From assembly GCF_905120355.1 (NCBI RefSeq), contig NZ_CAJHOB010000005.1:62001-126000 (forward strand): a stretch of 64,000 nt of DNA. The letters run 5' to 3'. Origin of the DNA: Azonexus hydrophilus. Lineage in GTDB: Bacteria > Pseudomonadota > Gammaproteobacteria > Burkholderiales > Rhodocyclaceae. Shown here one piece after another: positions 45,016 through 55,400 of the stretch. The position numbers and the translations under genes were made by a program. The notes below the pieces were generated by a model, which ran no database searches, was not told the DNA's origin, and worked only from the letters and a program-made list of their open reading frames with translations. Each line of letters begins with the position of its first letter. The first letter of the stretch is position 1.

Positions 45016-45891
45016 ATGAACAAATTTCTTGCCCTTGTGGCCGCTGTGGTCGTCGGTTTCACCCTCAACATCAGCGATGCCGAAGCCAAGCGCATGGGGG
45101 GCGGTGGTTCCCTCGGCATGAAGCGGCAGATGACGCCGCCGGCCAAGAACAATACCGCCCAGCAGGCGCCCAATCGCCAGCAGGCGGGTACGCCGGGCCA
45201 GCAAGCGCAGCCGAAACGTTCCTGGATGGGACCGCTGGCGGGTCTGGCCGCAGGTCTGGGGCTGGCGGCACTGGCCTCGCACCTCGGTTTCGGTGAGGAA
45301 ATGGCCAACATCATGATGATTGCCCTGCTGGCCATCGCTGCGTTCATGCTGTTCCGCTTCTTCACGCGCAACAAGGCAGCGCCGGCGCAAGGCATGCAAT
45401 ATGCTGCAGCGGGTCAGGGCGGTGGCCAGATCGCACGTCCGGAATTTACCCCGGCTGCGGGTGGCACGGCGACGGCTGCGGCCGCACAGGCGGTGGCGGC
45501 CGATGGCAGCAGCGGCAACATTCCGGCGGATTTCGATACGGCCGCCTTCGTGCGCAATGCCAAAGTCAACTTCATCCGTCTGCAGGCCGCGAATGATTCG
45601 GGCAATCTTGACGACATTCGCGAATTCACCAGTCCGGAAGTCTTCGCCGAAGTGAAGCTGGCAATTGAAGAACGCAACGGCGCCGCTCAGGAAACCGACG
45701 TGGTGCATCTGGATGCGGAAGTGATTGATGTGACCGAGGAAGAGCGCCGCTACATCGTCAGCGTGCATTTCAGCGGCCAGATCCGCGAGGAGCGTGATGG
45801 ACCGGCGGAAAGTTTCTCCGAAGTCTGGCACATGACCAAGCCGGTCGACGGTAGCCGGGGTTGGGTCATCGCCGGGATCGAACAGGCGTAA
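45016..45891 (+). CDS. Tim44-like domain protein
   Basis: 291 residues: signal peptide ending DAEAKRMGGGGS (cleavage probably after EA), a low-complexity Gln/Pro linker, two short membrane segments (LAGLAAGLGLAALASHLGF, IMMIALLAIAAFMLFRFFTR), and a C-terminal Tim44-like domain (FVRNAKVNFIRLQAANDSGN to the end). The start ATG 45016 has CTGGAGA upstream; the frame is open further left without need. Tim44-like bacterial proteins are membrane-associated with unclear role. A TACAAT -10-like box lies at about 44984. Terminator follows. Confidence 0.88.
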   Translation: MNKFLALVAAVVVGFTLNISDAEAKRMGGGGSLGMKRQMTPPAKNNTAQQAPNRQQAGTPGQQAQPKRSWMGPLAGLAAGLGLAALASHLGFGEEMANIMMIALLAIAAFMLFRFFTRNKAAPAQGMQYAAAGQGGGQIARPEFTPAAGGTATAAAAQAVAADGSSGNIPADFDTAAFVRNAKVNFIRLQAANDSGNLDDIREFTSPEVFAEVKLAIEERNGAAQETDVVHLDAEVIDVTEEERRYIVSVHFSGQIREERDGPAESFSEVWHMTKPVDGSRGWVIAGIEQA

Positions 45892-45905
45892 ATCTGCCCA
45901 ACCAG

Positions 45906-45936
45906 AAAAACGGCCGCGTTGTAGCGGCCGTTTTTT
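45906..45936 (+). terminator. Rho-independent terminator after the Tim44-like gene
   Basis: AAAAACGGCCGC, six-base loop, GCGGCCGTTTTTT. Between convergent genes; usable on both strands. Confidence 0.93.
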
Positions 45937-45950
45937 ATTCCCCGGCGCTT

Positions 45951-47324
45951 TCAGCCATGCACTTCCATGGCCCATTGCAGGGCGGCAAGGTGGCTGTCGG
46001 TGGCTTGTTCCGGGCTGATGCCGCAACGTTCGGCGGCTTGCTGCAGACGTTCCGGTTCCTTGAAACCATGTTCGCAGGCGATGGTGAGGTCGAGGAACGG
46101 AAAGTAAGGGCCGCTGTGGTCGAGGAGTGCGGCGCGCACTTCGTCGGCCAGCGAGAGTGGCGCGATGGCCTTGGCCAGGGGTACTTGCAGCACGATGTCG
46201 GCGAGTGACAGCAGGCCGACCAGGAACAGCGATTCGCTCTGTCCGGGCGCTTTTTCGGCCCCGAGAAGTTCGAGCATGCGGGCGCGGACCAGAGCAATTT
46301 CCAGCGCGGCCGAGGTGCGGCCATTGTTGGCGTCAGGGGCGCAGGCGAGGAGGATCAGCCAGCGGTAGAGCCGTTCGCGGCCGAACATGAGCAGGGCGTG
46401 CTCGATCGAGGTGACCGGTTCCTGCGGCTGGTAGGCGGCGGAATTGACGTAGCGCAGCAGGCGCAGCGAGAGCGCGGCATCCTGTTTGAGCAGGTTGGCG
46501 ATTTCCCTTGTTTCGCCATCGGCGCGCAGTTTGGCGATCAAGGTGGCGATGCGCAGGGTGTCCGGGCCGGGCTCGTGTTTACCCCACTCTTCCCGGCTGG
46601 TGACAAAAGCGCCATGAAACAGGGCCGCGCCCATTTTGTGCGCAAAGCGGAAATCTTCCAGCGCCGGCAGATCACGCACGAACCAGCGCGCCGTGCTGCC
46701 CTGCTCGAGTTGCAGCTGGCGCAGGCGGGTGCAGTGATTGGGATAGAGCGTCGGTGCCTGCAGGGCAATGAATTCCGCCAGCGGCAGGGCCGCGCCGTAT
46801 TCCTCAATGACTAATGGATCGGGCAGGCCGATGCGGAAGCCGTCAGCCTGGCGCTGGCGCAGGGCCGCCTGCAGGGCTGCCGGTGCCAGGCTTCCTGCAT
46901 CGGATAGCGGTGGCGCCAGTAGCAGCATGATCTGGTGGGCCGGGAGTTGGTCGAGTAACGGATGCGTCAGGAAGGAATCGGGAATTTCGATGCAGGCCAG
47001 CCGTTGTCCGAGCAGGCGGTCAATGCGCGCATCCAGTAGATGGCCGATGAGGATTTCAGTGTACAAATGCCGCAGCCGCCGGCTGCTGTGGCGGATATTG
47101 TGATGAGCTGCTTCCTGCAGGGCAAACAGGTAGGCAACGATACGCTGGTCCTCGCCGAGAATGGGCTCGCGGCAGAGGTAAGTGGCGGCTGTTTCAGTCT
47201 GCTGCGCTGACGGGGCGCGGGCGGCGGCGGGCGATTCCGCGGCCGGCGCAGGGGGATGGGTAGGTTGCGGGGGCGTGGCAACGTGCGTTTCGCCCAGCAG
47301 GCGGCCAAAAATTTTCTTGAACAC
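45951..47324 (-). CDS. HDOD-domain signalling protein with degenerate EAL-like N-terminus
   Basis: 457 residues, GTG start with GGAGG upstream. After a Pro/Ala-rich N-terminus, residues 50-240 look like a relic EAL fold (LCREPILGEDQRIVAYLFAL, LPAHQIMLLLAPPL) without catalytic residues; residues about 250-430 form an HDOD domain (IANLLKQDAALSLRLLRYVN, SIEHALLMFGRERLYRWLIL, LFLVGLLSLADIVLQVPLAK). This YuxH-type architecture occurs in c-di-GMP-linked and chemotaxis-type signalling but has no known enzymatic activity. Confidence 0.85.
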   Translation of the reverse strand: MFKKIFGRLLGETHVATPPQPTHPPAPAAESPAAARAPSAQQTETAATYLCREPILGEDQRIVAYLFALQEAAHHNIRHSSRRLRHLYTEILIGHLLDARIDRLLGQRLACIEIPDSFLTHPLLDQLPAHQIMLLLAPPLSDAGSLAPAALQAALRQRQADGFRIGLPDPLVIEEYGAALPLAEFIALQAPTLYPNHCTRLRQLQLEQGSTARWFVRDLPALEDFRFAHKMGAALFHGAFVTSREEWGKHEPGPDTLRIATLIAKLRADGETREIANLLKQDAALSLRLLRYVNSAAYQPQEPVTSIEHALLMFGRERLYRWLILLACAPDANNGRTSAALEIALVRARMLELLGAEKAPGQSESLFLVGLLSLADIVLQVPLAKAIAPLSLADEVRAALLDHSGPYFPFLDLTIACEHGFKEPERLQQAAERCGISPEQATDSHLAALQWAMEVHG

Positions 47325-47410
47325 GATGCCTCCAGCGGCTTGGGTTTATGCCTTGATTATAAGAGACGCCCGCCTGCAAGGTGCATTCAGTATGGCCACA
47401 GCCGTGCCGA

Positions 47411-48511
47411 TCACGCTTCGCGCATGATGCGCCAGTACTGGAATTTCAGGGCGGCCACGGCGCCGGCAATAATCGCAGCCAGGGCGAGGAAGGACCCCAG
47501 TGCCAGGGTGGATACACCGCTCAACCCCTGGCCGATGGTGCAGCCGAGGGCGGTGACGCCGCCAAATCCCATCAGGGCGGCACCGATCAGGTGGTTGGCC
47601 GTATCCTCCACACCGCTAAACCCCTCCCAGCGAAAACTGCGGGTGGCCAGCGACCAGAGCAGCGAACCCGCCAACAGGCCGAGGACAGTGGTGATGCCCA
47701 CGGTCAGGACGCGGCTGCTATCGGACCACAGCATCAGCCACTCCAGGGTATAGGCAACCGGCCCGACAAAAGTGAATGCTTCCATACGCCCGCTATTGGT
47801 GGCGAGAAACGCTTCCTGCAGGGTTTCCGGGTGTTCCGCAACATAGCCCAGATGGCCGCTGACATACCAGGCAGCAACAATGACCAGGCCGCTGCCAAGA
47901 CCGCCGACGAGGTTGTCGATCGTCCAGAAATCACGCCGGGCCAGACTCCAGGCCACCAGCGCCCCGCCGCAGCCATACACCGCCAGCCCGCGGGCGAGGC
48001 TGCCGTCCACCCCGGCCTGGCGCAGCAGGCTGGTGAGGTCAGCGCCTTGCGGCAGGGGAATCGACCAAGGGTCAAGCAGGTTGACGCGCCACACGCCAAA
48101 TAGGCCGCGCATGGTCATGTAGGCCGTCAGGCCCAGGACCAGGAGCACCACCAGCGACTTCAGATTGCCACCGCCAATGCGGAGCAATGTTTTCGAGCCG
48201 CAGCCGGACGCCAGCACCATGCCGAACCCGAAGCAGAAGCCGCCTAGGGTGAAAGACAACCAAGGCAGACTGCCGCTGCGGTAGAGCGATTTGTTCAGGT
48301 CGATCAGGCCGGCCAACTCCAGTGAACCAGCCCCCAGTATGGCCACGCCGATCGCCAGCAGCCACATCCGCATGCGGCTCCAGTCGCCCATGTTCACAAT
48401 GTCGGCAACGGCGCCCATGGTACAGAAATGGGTTTTCTGGCCGATCAGGGCAAAAATGAAGGCGAGCGCAAAGCTCAGGCCGAGAATCAGGTCGGGTGAC
48501 AGCGCGTTCAT
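47411..48511 (-). CDS. Full-length YeeE/YedE family transporter
   Basis: 366 residues, about nine to ten membrane segments. Conserved sulfur-relay type cysteines in IGQKTHFCTMGAVAD, MVLASGCGSKTLLRIGGGN, and VTALGCTIGQGLSGVS, as in thiosulfate transporter TsuA. Start ATG 48511, one base before the queC stop, giving normal family length. This is the third YeeE/YedE locus in the window besides the split pair at 14688. Substrate is probably thiosulfate or another reduced sulfur species; inferred. Confidence 0.88.
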   Translation of the reverse strand: MNALSPDLILGLSFALAFIFALIGQKTHFCTMGAVADIVNMGDWSRMRMWLLAIGVAILGAGSLELAGLIDLNKSLYRSGSLPWLSFTLGGFCFGFGMVLASGCGSKTLLRIGGGNLKSLVVLLVLGLTAYMTMRGLFGVWRVNLLDPWSIPLPQGADLTSLLRQAGVDGSLARGLAVYGCGGALVAWSLARRDFWTIDNLVGGLGSGLVIVAAWYVSGHLGYVAEHPETLQEAFLATNSGRMEAFTFVGPVAYTLEWLMLWSDSSRVLTVGITTVLGLLAGSLLWSLATRSFRWEGFSGVEDTANHLIGAALMGFGGVTALGCTIGQGLSGVSTLALGSFLALAAIIAGAVAALKFQYWRIMREA

Positions 48512-48512
48512 G

Positions 48513-49190
48513 TCAGCATTGGTAGCGGGTGGGGTCGGTGATGCCGGCGGCGGCAAATCCGGCGGCGCGCAGGCGGCAGGAATCGCATACGCCGCAGGCG
48601 CGCCCTTCGGCATCCGCCTGGTAGCAGGATACGGTGAGACCGTAATCGACGCCGAGGCGCACGCCCTGCCGGATGATGTCGGCCTTGGACAGGTCGATCA
48701 ACGGCGCGTGGATATGCACCCCTTGTCCTTCCACGCCAGCCCTGGTGGCGAGATTGGCCATTTTTTCAAAGGCGGCGATGTACTCCGGGCGGCAATCCGG
48801 ATAGCCGGAATAATCCACCGCATTGACGCCGACGAAAATATCGCGGCTGCCCAGCACTTCCGCCCAGGCCAGCGCCAAGGACAACATGATGGTGTTGCGC
48901 GCCGGGACGTAGGTGATGGGGATACCGCCCTGGGCGCCGTCAACCGGCACTGCCAGGGAGGTATCGGTCAGCGCCGAGCCGCCGAATTGCGCCAAGCCGA
49001 AGTCGATCACGCGTTGTTCGCTGGCGCCCAGCGCGGCAGCCACCCGCTGCGCTGCGGCCAGTTCGGCACGATGACGCTGGCCATAATCGAAGGACAGGCA
49101 ATAGGTGGCGAATCCCTGCTGTTTTGCCAGAGCCAGACAGGTGGCCGAATCGAGGCCGCCGGAAAGGAGAACGACTGCTTTTTTCATCAT
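48513..49190 (-). CDS. queC: 7-cyano-7-deazaguanine synthase QueC
   Basis: 225 residues. PP-loop ATPase motif [17 protein letters not shown] at the start, [50 protein letters not shown], and four Zn-binding cysteines in [18 protein letters not shown]. Makes preQ0 for queuosine tRNA modification. Two adjacent ATGs (49190, 49187) are possible starts. A longer frame to the left is the neighbouring regulator's shadow. Confidence 0.95.
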   Translation of the reverse strand: MMKKAVVLLSGGLDSATCLALAKQQGFATYCLSFDYGQRHRAELAAAQRVAAALGASEQRVIDFGLAQFGGSALTDTSLAVPVDGAQGGIPITYVPARNTIMLSLALAWAEVLGSRDIFVGVNAVDYSGYPDCRPEYIAAFEKMANLATRAGVEGQGVHIHAPLIDLSKADIIRQGVRLGVDYGLTVSCYQADAEGRACGVCDSCRLRAAGFAAAGITDPTRYQC

Positions 49191-49273
49191 GGGGCGCGAA
49201 TATACCCGAATTTGGCGATGGCCAATTTGTACGCCATTCTGGCGTGGTTGGGGCGGCGGCTTGCACAGGCCGG

Positions 49274-49954
49274 TTACACATTTTCCCCGAAGTGCTGCAG
49301 GCCATCGAGATCGATGACGTGGATGCCGCCATATTCGCAGCGCACCAGCCCGGCTTCTTCCAGCGCCTTGATCCCCTGGTTGGCCCGCTGGCGGGAGACC
49401 CCGGCGAGATAACCAAGCTCTTCCTGCGAGATTTGCAGCAGGCGCTGGGTGCCGGGGTACAACACCGGGTTGAACAGGGCGGCCAGCACACGGGCGATGC
49501 GGGTGTCGATGCCGAGCATGCGCTCGTTTTCCATCATGCCGATGAACTGGCCCAGGCGTTCGTTCAACTGGGTGATCATGTAGCGGTTGAAGGGAATGCT
49601 GTGGTCCAGTAGCCACAGAAAGGTGGCGCGGTTCATGAATGCCACTCGTGTTTCGCGGATGGCCATCACATCGTAGCGGCGCGGTTCTTCCTTGAGCAGG
49701 GAACCTTCGCCGAACCAGCCGCCCGTGCTGATGCCGGTCAGCGAGGTGGTCTTGCCGCTGGTCCAGTGGCTGGCCATCTTGCCCAGGCCATCGATGATGC
49801 CCATCCAGTGGGTGACCGGTTCGCCTTTCATGCAGATGAAGGCGTTGGCGGGGAAGCGTCGTTCCACCGTGCCGGCCAGGGCGCGCTGGAACGCGTCCGC
49901 GCTCAGTGCCTGCCCCCAAAGGGAGTTGCGCAGCAATGTTTCGATGGTGTTCAA
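49274..49954 (-). CDS. Crp/Fnr-family transcriptional regulator
   Basis: 226 residues. Cyclic-nucleotide-type beta barrel ([38 protein letters not shown]), a dimer helix, and a C-terminal HTH ([20 protein letters not shown]). No FNR-type cysteine cluster. TTG at 49954 is taken as start because AGGGA precedes it and no ATG fits the family length. Divergent from the rhodanese gene across about 330 bp (49955-50283), in which I see no other gene. Effector unknown. Confidence 0.84.
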   Translation of the reverse strand: MNTIETLLRNSLWGQALSADAFQRALAGTVERRFPANAFICMKGEPVTHWMGIIDGLGKMASHWTSGKTTSLTGISTGGWFGEGSLLKEEPRRYDVMAIRETRVAFMNRATFLWLLDHSIPFNRYMITQLNERLGQFIGMMENERMLGIDTRIARVLAALFNPVLYPGTQRLLQISQEELGYLAGVSRQRANQGIKALEEAGLVRCEYGGIHVIDLDGLQHFGENV

Positions 49955-50283
49955 CGTTCGTTTCCCTGTGCCGTGTCGAGGCTGATTATAGGGGGTGGAG
50001 TTTGTTCCGGGGATGCGCGTGTCGAGAGTCGGCATGACGCATGCTGTAAACGTAACGGTCGATTCCGGGTGGATGGCAACGTTTCGTAAAGCACCTGTGG
50101 CTGGCCTTTTCCAGGATTGTGGTTGACTTTCATGTCGGGGACAACATAGCCTGCAGCCGACAGCCGCACAGAACGTAGGGGTATTTGGCACTCCGGGTTG
50201 CAGGCGTTGTGCGCCTCTGTCATCGACTGACCACTCATAAAAAACAAGATTCTGCAACCGTGCAGGCGGTGGAAGAAACCCCG

Positions 50284-50646
50284 ATGACGATCCCGGGCGG
50301 GACCTATGTCACCACGGCACAGGCCAAGGCGCAGTTCGACAAGGGCGCCGTGTTCATCGATTCGCGCGTGCCGGCCGAATACGCCGAAGAGCACATCAAG
50401 GGGGCCACCAGCGTTGTTTACCGGGAAAAGCACAGCAAGGTGTCGACGATTGATCCGGAGGACAAGATGGACTTGGCCAAATTGCCGGCCGATAAGGCCA
50501 AGCCGCTGGTCTTCTACTGTAACGGTTCGCCTTGCTGGCGCGCCTACAAGGGCGCTGTGATGGCGATCAAGGCCGGCTACAGCAAGGTGAATTGGTACCG
50601 TGACGGGCTGCCGGCCTGGAAAGCTGCCGGTCATCCGGTCGAGTAA
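50284..50646 (+). CDS. Rhodanese-like domain protein
   Basis: 120 residues, a single rhodanese domain: FDKGAVFIDSRVPAEYAEEH and the active-site loop VFYCNGSPCWRAYKGAVMA, with Cys as expected for sulfurtransferase activity and a second Cys four residues on. A longer TTG start at 50185 would add 33 basic residues with no support. No signal peptide from this start, so cytoplasmic. Near the YeeE and Crp/Fnr genes, in keeping with sulfur trafficking. Confidence 0.84.
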   Translation: MTIPGGTYVTTAQAKAQFDKGAVFIDSRVPAEYAEEHIKGATSVVYREKHSKVSTIDPEDKMDLAKLPADKAKPLVFYCNGSPCWRAYKGAVMAIKAGYSKVNWYRDGLPAWKAAGHPVE

Positions 50647-50742
50647 TCGGAGTAATTCTGCAGGCGCTTGCCCTTGGCGGGGCAAGCGCCTGTTTGCCTG
50701 ATTGCCCTTCTTCTCGACAAACCCTCACTTTCCCCTAGCGAC

Positions 50743-52362
50743 ATGCAACTGACCATCGGCAAAAAACTCTATCTTTTCGCCGCCATTGCCCTGCTGATGT
50801 TGATCGCCCTGACCACGATCAACCTGTTCGGTGGCCGTCAGGCCAACGCGGACATGCAGAACATGGTGGAGCATGAAGTCAAAACCCTTCTTCTGACGCA
50901 GGCCATAGACCGCGATCTGCTTGAAATCCGTTTCCGCGTCGCCGGCGTCGTGCTCGATCAATTACCGAGTGTTGGCGCCCAGAATCACCTGAAGCAGGCG
51001 CGCCAGGCGATCGAAAGCAACTGGCAGGCGTTTGCGGCGATCTTCGTTGCCCATTCCACAGAAGAAAGCGAACTGGCGGCGCAGATTGCCGAAGGCATCA
51101 AGGCCCTGCCGCCGATCTTCAGTACGATTGATAGCCTCTACGGCGCCAACGATAACGAGGCGTTGAAGATGGTGCTGGAAGATGATTGGCCAATTGTCAT
51201 CACCAAGGTGCAGAAACCCCTGGCTCAACTGGTCAAACTGCGCGAGGACAGCCTTGCCCAGTTGCAGGCGCAGAGCCTGCAGGACGGTCAGCGCCGTACC
51301 ACTCTGACCCTGGGTATTTCGGTGCTGGCAGCGGTTTTGCTGCTGGCGATTGCGACATTCATCATTCGCTCCATTACGCGGCCGTTGGCCAGTTTGCAGG
51401 ACACCATCGTGCAGGTCGAGCGCAGTGGTGACTGCACCCTGCGTGTCGGGATCCAGGCGCAGGATGAAATCGGCCACACTGCCGCGGCCTTTGACGGCAT
51501 GCTGGCCCGCATTGCGGCCTTGATCGGCGAGACCCGTGGCTCGGCGACGGCCATTGCCGCAGCGGCGCAGGAAATGTCCGCGGCCGGGGTACAGGTGGCG
51601 CGCGGTTCCGGTGAGCAGTCAGCAGCGGCTTCGGCGGTGGCGGCGGCGATTGAGCAGACCTCGGTCAGCATGTCGGAAACGGCGCACAACGCGCAGCTGG
51701 CCGACGAAACGGCGACCCGCGCGCGCAACAATATCGAGACGACGCTGGCGACCGTACGTGATGCCGCTGACAACGTCGACAACCTGGCCGCCATGATCTC
51801 CGAAGCCAGCGGCGACATTGCCCGTCTGGCGGAAAGCTCACGGCAGATTGACGGCATTGTGCGCACCATCAAGGACATTGCCGACCAGACCAATCTGCTC
51901 GCCCTGAATGCGGCCATTGAAGCAGCCCGTGCCGGTGAGCAGGGACGTGGTTTTGCAGTGGTGGCCGACGAGGTGCGCAAGCTGGCTGAAAATACCGCGC
52001 ATGCCACCAACGAAATCTCCGGTTTGATCAGTGGTGTTCAGTCTCAGGTCGATGCTGCGGTATACCGCATGCAGGCCGCCAACGAGAAGGCTGGCACGGC
52101 GCGCGAGCGGGTGGTGGCCTCGACCGATACCCTGGACAGCGCAAACGCCGAAACGCACCGGGTGACGGAGTCGGTGCGCACTATCGCTGACGCGATGCGC
52201 GAGCAGGATTCGGCGGTACAGCAGGTTTCCCAGCGCATCGAGCAGATTGCCCAGATGACCGAAGAGAACACGGCGGCCGCCGATGCCGCTGCGCGCACGG
52301 CGCAGCATCTCGACGAATTGGCCGACGGTTTGCGCCAGTCGGTAGCCAAGTTCAAGGTCTGA
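50743..52362 (+). CDS. Methyl-accepting chemotaxis protein
   Basis: 539 residues: membrane helix 1 ([20 protein letters not shown]), a periplasmic four-helix-type sensor of about 155 residues, helix 2 ([20 protein letters not shown]), a HAMP domain ([20 protein letters not shown]), and the signalling hairpin with tip [20 protein letters not shown] then [20 protein letters not shown]. No C-terminal CheR-docking pentapeptide is visible. Ribosome-binding site weak. Ligand unknown. Terminator follows. Confidence 0.93.
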   Translation: MQLTIGKKLYLFAAIALLMLIALTTINLFGGRQANADMQNMVEHEVKTLLLTQAIDRDLLEIRFRVAGVVLDQLPSVGAQNHLKQARQAIESNWQAFAAIFVAHSTEESELAAQIAEGIKALPPIFSTIDSLYGANDNEALKMVLEDDWPIVITKVQKPLAQLVKLREDSLAQLQAQSLQDGQRRTTLTLGISVLAAVLLLAIATFIIRSITRPLASLQDTIVQVERSGDCTLRVGIQAQDEIGHTAAAFDGMLARIAALIGETRGSATAIAAAAQEMSAAGVQVARGSGEQSAAASAVAAAIEQTSVSMSETAHNAQLADETATRARNNIETTLATVRDAADNVDNLAAMISEASGDIARLAESSRQIDGIVRTIKDIADQTNLLALNAAIEAARAGEQGRGFAVVADEVRKLAENTAHATNEISGLISGVQSQVDAAVYRMQAANEKAGTARERVVASTDTLDSANAETHRVTESVRTIADAMREQDSAVQQVSQRIEQIAQMTEENTAAADAAARTAQHLDELADGLRQSVAKFKV

Positions 52363-52401
52363 ACAGACACCAGCGGCGGTTAGCAGGTCGCTACTGCCAG
52401 C

Positions 52402-52437
52402 AAAAACGGCGGAACAGCACAATGTTCCGCCGTTTTT
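52402..52437 (+). terminator. Rho-independent terminator after the chemoreceptor gene
   Basis: AAAAACGGCGGAACA, six-base loop, TGTTCCGCCGTTTTT: 15 perfect pairs ending in T5. Confidence 0.92.
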
Positions 52438-52645
52438 CGTCGACCCTGCCGAGCGTATCGGCCCATGCTGTGGCGCCCTCTTTCTCCAACAATGTCCCCC
52501 GGATGACATTCACGCTCCGCGGCAGGGCCTAGACTGTCCTGCATGGGCCCTTTCCCTCCTGCAAGTTTGCTGTAAGGCAGCCGGGACAGAATGACCCGCA
52601 CCCAGACAGATCGCAAACAAAGAGTTGCGGCGGAGGAGACAATTT

Positions 52646-54607
52646 ATGCAGGCAAAGTATTCGGCGCCGGATGGGCAGCACACCTTCCCGCGTCTGTTGA
52701 TGCACCATGCAGCGACCCGTGGGCAGGCGCCTGCCATGCGCGAGAAGGATCTCGGCATCTGGCAGACCTGGACTTGGGCTGCTGTCGCCGAACGTGTGCG
52801 CGCCCTGGCCTGCGGCCTGGCCGAGCTGGGGTTTCGGCGGGGTGACAATCTGGCCATCGTGGGTGACAACCGGCCGCATCTTTACATGATGATGACCGCC
52901 GCCCAGTGTCTGGGCGGCATACCTGTGCCGCTCTATCAGGATGCGGTGGCTGAGGAAATGCTGTTCGTCATGCAGGATGCCGGCGTTCGCTTCGTGGTGG
53001 TCGAAGACCAGGAGCAGGTCGACAAGATGCTGGAGATCCGGGGGCAGATTCCGCACCTGGAGCACATCATTTATGACGACCCGCGCGGCATGCGCCACTA
53101 CACCGAGAGTTTCCTGCACGATGTCGAGGCCTTGATGGAGCTGGGGCGCGTCCATGACCGCAACCATCCCGATTTTCTTGACGGCGAGATCGAGCGGGGG
53201 CATTTCGATGATGTCTCGGTCATGCTCTATACCTCCGGCACCACGGGCAAGCCGAAGGGCGTCTGCCAGACACACGCCGCCTTCATCGCGGCGGCGCGGG
53301 GAGGCATCGAGGTTGACCGCATGACGGCCGACGGTGACATCCTGTCCTACCTGCCCATGGCCTGGGTCGGCGACCACCTGTTTTCCTTCGCCCAGGCGAT
53401 GGTCGCCGGCTTCACCATCAACTGCCCGGAGTCCGGCGATACGGTGATGACCGACTTGCGCGAGATCGGGCCGACCTACTACTTTGCCCCGCCGCGTGTT
53501 TTCGAGAGCCTGCTGACGTCGGTGATGATCCGCATGGAAGATGCCGGCAAACTGAAGCAGCTCCTGTTCCAGCACTTCATGGCGGTGGCGCAGCGTTGCG
53601 GCGCCGACATTCTCGACCGCAAACCGGTACCTCTGGCGGATCGTCTGCAGTACTGGCTGGGCAACCTGTTCATTTATGGGCCCTTGTGCAATGTACTCGG
53701 GATGAGCCGCATCCGTGTCGCCTATACCGCGGGAGCGGCGATCGGACCGGATCTGTTCCGGTTCTATCGCTCCATCGGCATCAATCTCAAACAGTTCTAT
53801 GGTCAGACGGAAACCTGCGCCTATGTCTGCCTGCAGCACGATGGCCAGATCAAGTTCGATTCAGTGGGGCGGGCGGCACCCGGCGTGCAGCTGAAGATTG
53901 CCGATAACGGCGAAGTTCTGGTCAAGGGGCCGATGCTGCTCAAGGAATACTACAAGCGCCCGGAAGCTACAGCCGAAGCCTGCGATGACGAGGGCTGGTT
54001 CCTCACCGGCGATGCCGGTTTCCTGGATGCGGATGGCGATCTGAAGATCATCGACCGGGCCAAGGATGTCGGCAAGCTGGCCAATGGTGCGATGTTCGCT
54101 CCCAACTACATCGAGAACAAACTGAAATTCTTCCAGTACGTCAAGGAAGCGGTCTGCTTCGGCGCCGACCGCGAGATGGTGACCGCCTTCATCAATATTG
54201 ACGTCGGCGCTGTCGGTAACTGGGCTGAACGTCGCGGTATCGCCTACGCCGGCTATACCGATCTGGCTGCCAAGACCGAGGTGTACGAGTTGATCAAGAG
54301 CTGTCTGGAAGAGGTCAATGCGACGCTGGCCAGCGACAGCATGGTTGCCGACTCGCAGGTGCATCGTTTCCTCATCCTGCACAAGGAACTCGATCCCGAC
54401 GACGACGAGTTGACCCGCACGCGCAAGGTCCGCCGCAACTTCGTTTCCGAGAAATACAAGGTGTTGATCGACGCGCTCTACGGCGGCCTGCCGTCGCAAT
54501 TCATCGAAACCGAGGTCAAATTCGAGGACGGTCGTCGCGGCAAGGTGTCCGCCGACTTGCGCATCGTCGATTGCAAGACCTTCCCGATTGCACGAAAGGC
54601 GGCATGA
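52646..54607 (+). CDS. Long-chain-type acyl-CoA synthetase (AMP-binding)
   Basis: 653 residues. ANL superfamily: P-loop VMLYTSGTTGKPKGVCQTHA about residue 195, FYGQTETCAYVCLQ, GWFLTGDAGFLDADGDLKII, and DRAKDVGKLANGAMFAPNYI before the hinge, with a long C-terminal domain as in Faa1/FadD15-type enzymes. Activates a carboxylic acid to its CoA thioester through an acyl-adenylate. CGGAGGAGA ribosome-binding site. One base separates it from livG; the operon with a Liv importer and PaaK-like ligase suggests an imported aromatic or branched acid, inferred. Confidence 0.9.
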   Translation: MQAKYSAPDGQHTFPRLLMHHAATRGQAPAMREKDLGIWQTWTWAAVAERVRALACGLAELGFRRGDNLAIVGDNRPHLYMMMTAAQCLGGIPVPLYQDAVAEEMLFVMQDAGVRFVVVEDQEQVDKMLEIRGQIPHLEHIIYDDPRGMRHYTESFLHDVEALMELGRVHDRNHPDFLDGEIERGHFDDVSVMLYTSGTTGKPKGVCQTHAAFIAAARGGIEVDRMTADGDILSYLPMAWVGDHLFSFAQAMVAGFTINCPESGDTVMTDLREIGPTYYFAPPRVFESLLTSVMIRMEDAGKLKQLLFQHFMAVAQRCGADILDRKPVPLADRLQYWLGNLFIYGPLCNVLGMSRIRVAYTAGAAIGPDLFRFYRSIGINLKQFYGQTETCAYVCLQHDGQIKFDSVGRAAPGVQLKIADNGEVLVKGPMLLKEYYKRPEATAEACDDEGWFLTGDAGFLDADGDLKIIDRAKDVGKLANGAMFAPNYIENKLKFFQYVKEAVCFGADREMVTAFINIDVGAVGNWAERRGIAYAGYTDLAAKTEVYELIKSCLEEVNATLASDSMVADSQVHRFLILHKELDPDDDELTRTRKVRRNFVSEKYKVLIDALYGGLPSQFIETEVKFEDGRRGKVSADLRIVDCKTFPIARKAA

Positions 54608-54608
54608 G

Positions 54609-55389
54609 ATGGCCAAGAAAATCGGCGACGTCATTCTCGATCTGCAGAACATTTCCCTGCGCTTCGGCGGCGTCAAGGCGCTGACCGACATTTCCTTCGA
54701 CGTCCGCGAACACGAGATCCGCGCCATCATCGGCCCGAACGGCGCGGGCAAGAGCTCGATGCTCAATGTGATCAACGGCGTTTACCACCCGCAGGAAGGC
54801 AAGGTGTTCTGGCGCGGCAGCGAGCGCAAGAAAATGGAACCGCACATGGCGGCGCAGCAGAACATCGCCCGCACCTTCCAGAACATCGCGTTGTTCAAGG
54901 GTATGAGCGTGCTCGACAACATCATGACCGGGCGCATCACCAAGATGAAATCGACCTTCCTCGAGCACGCGCTGTGGTTCGGCCGGGCCAAGAACGAGGA
55001 GCTGGAGCACCGCAAGAAGGTCGAGGAGGTGATCGACTTCCTCGAAATCCAGCACATCCGCAAAACGCCGGTCGGGCGGCTGCCCTACGGTCTGCAGAAG
55101 CGCGTTGAGCTCGGCCGGGCGCTTGCCGCCGAGCCGTCGATGCTGCTCCTCGACGAGCCGATGGCGGGCATGAACGTCGAGGAAAAGCAGGACATGTGCC
55201 GTTTCATCCTCGACGTGAACGACCAGTTCGGCACCACCATCGTCCTCATCGAGCACGACATGGGTGGTGATGGACATCTCCGACCGGGTGGTGGTGCTCG
55301 ACTACGGCAAGAAGATCGGCGACGGCTCGCCGGACGACGTGAAGAACAACGAAGACGTGATCAAGGCCTATCTGGGCCAGGGTCACTGA
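54609..55389 (+). pseudogene. livG: LivG-type ABC ATPase with frameshift near its 3' end
   Basis: Walker A GPNGAGKSSMLNVI, signature LPYGLQKRVELGRALA, Walker B MLLLDEPMAGMNVEEK and switch TTIVLIEHDMG are intact, but at about 55262 the frame slips by one (one base too many or two too few). In the corrected frame it reads VVMDISDRVVVLDYGKKIGD and ends at TGA 55387-55389, normal for LivG. As given, the ATPase frame instead runs 46 codons of nonsense and fuses in frame to livH. All catalytic motifs precede the slip. Could be a true mutation or a sequence error (GGG run at 55262-55265). Confidence 0.85.
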
Positions 55390-55400
55390 GGAGACGGAAG

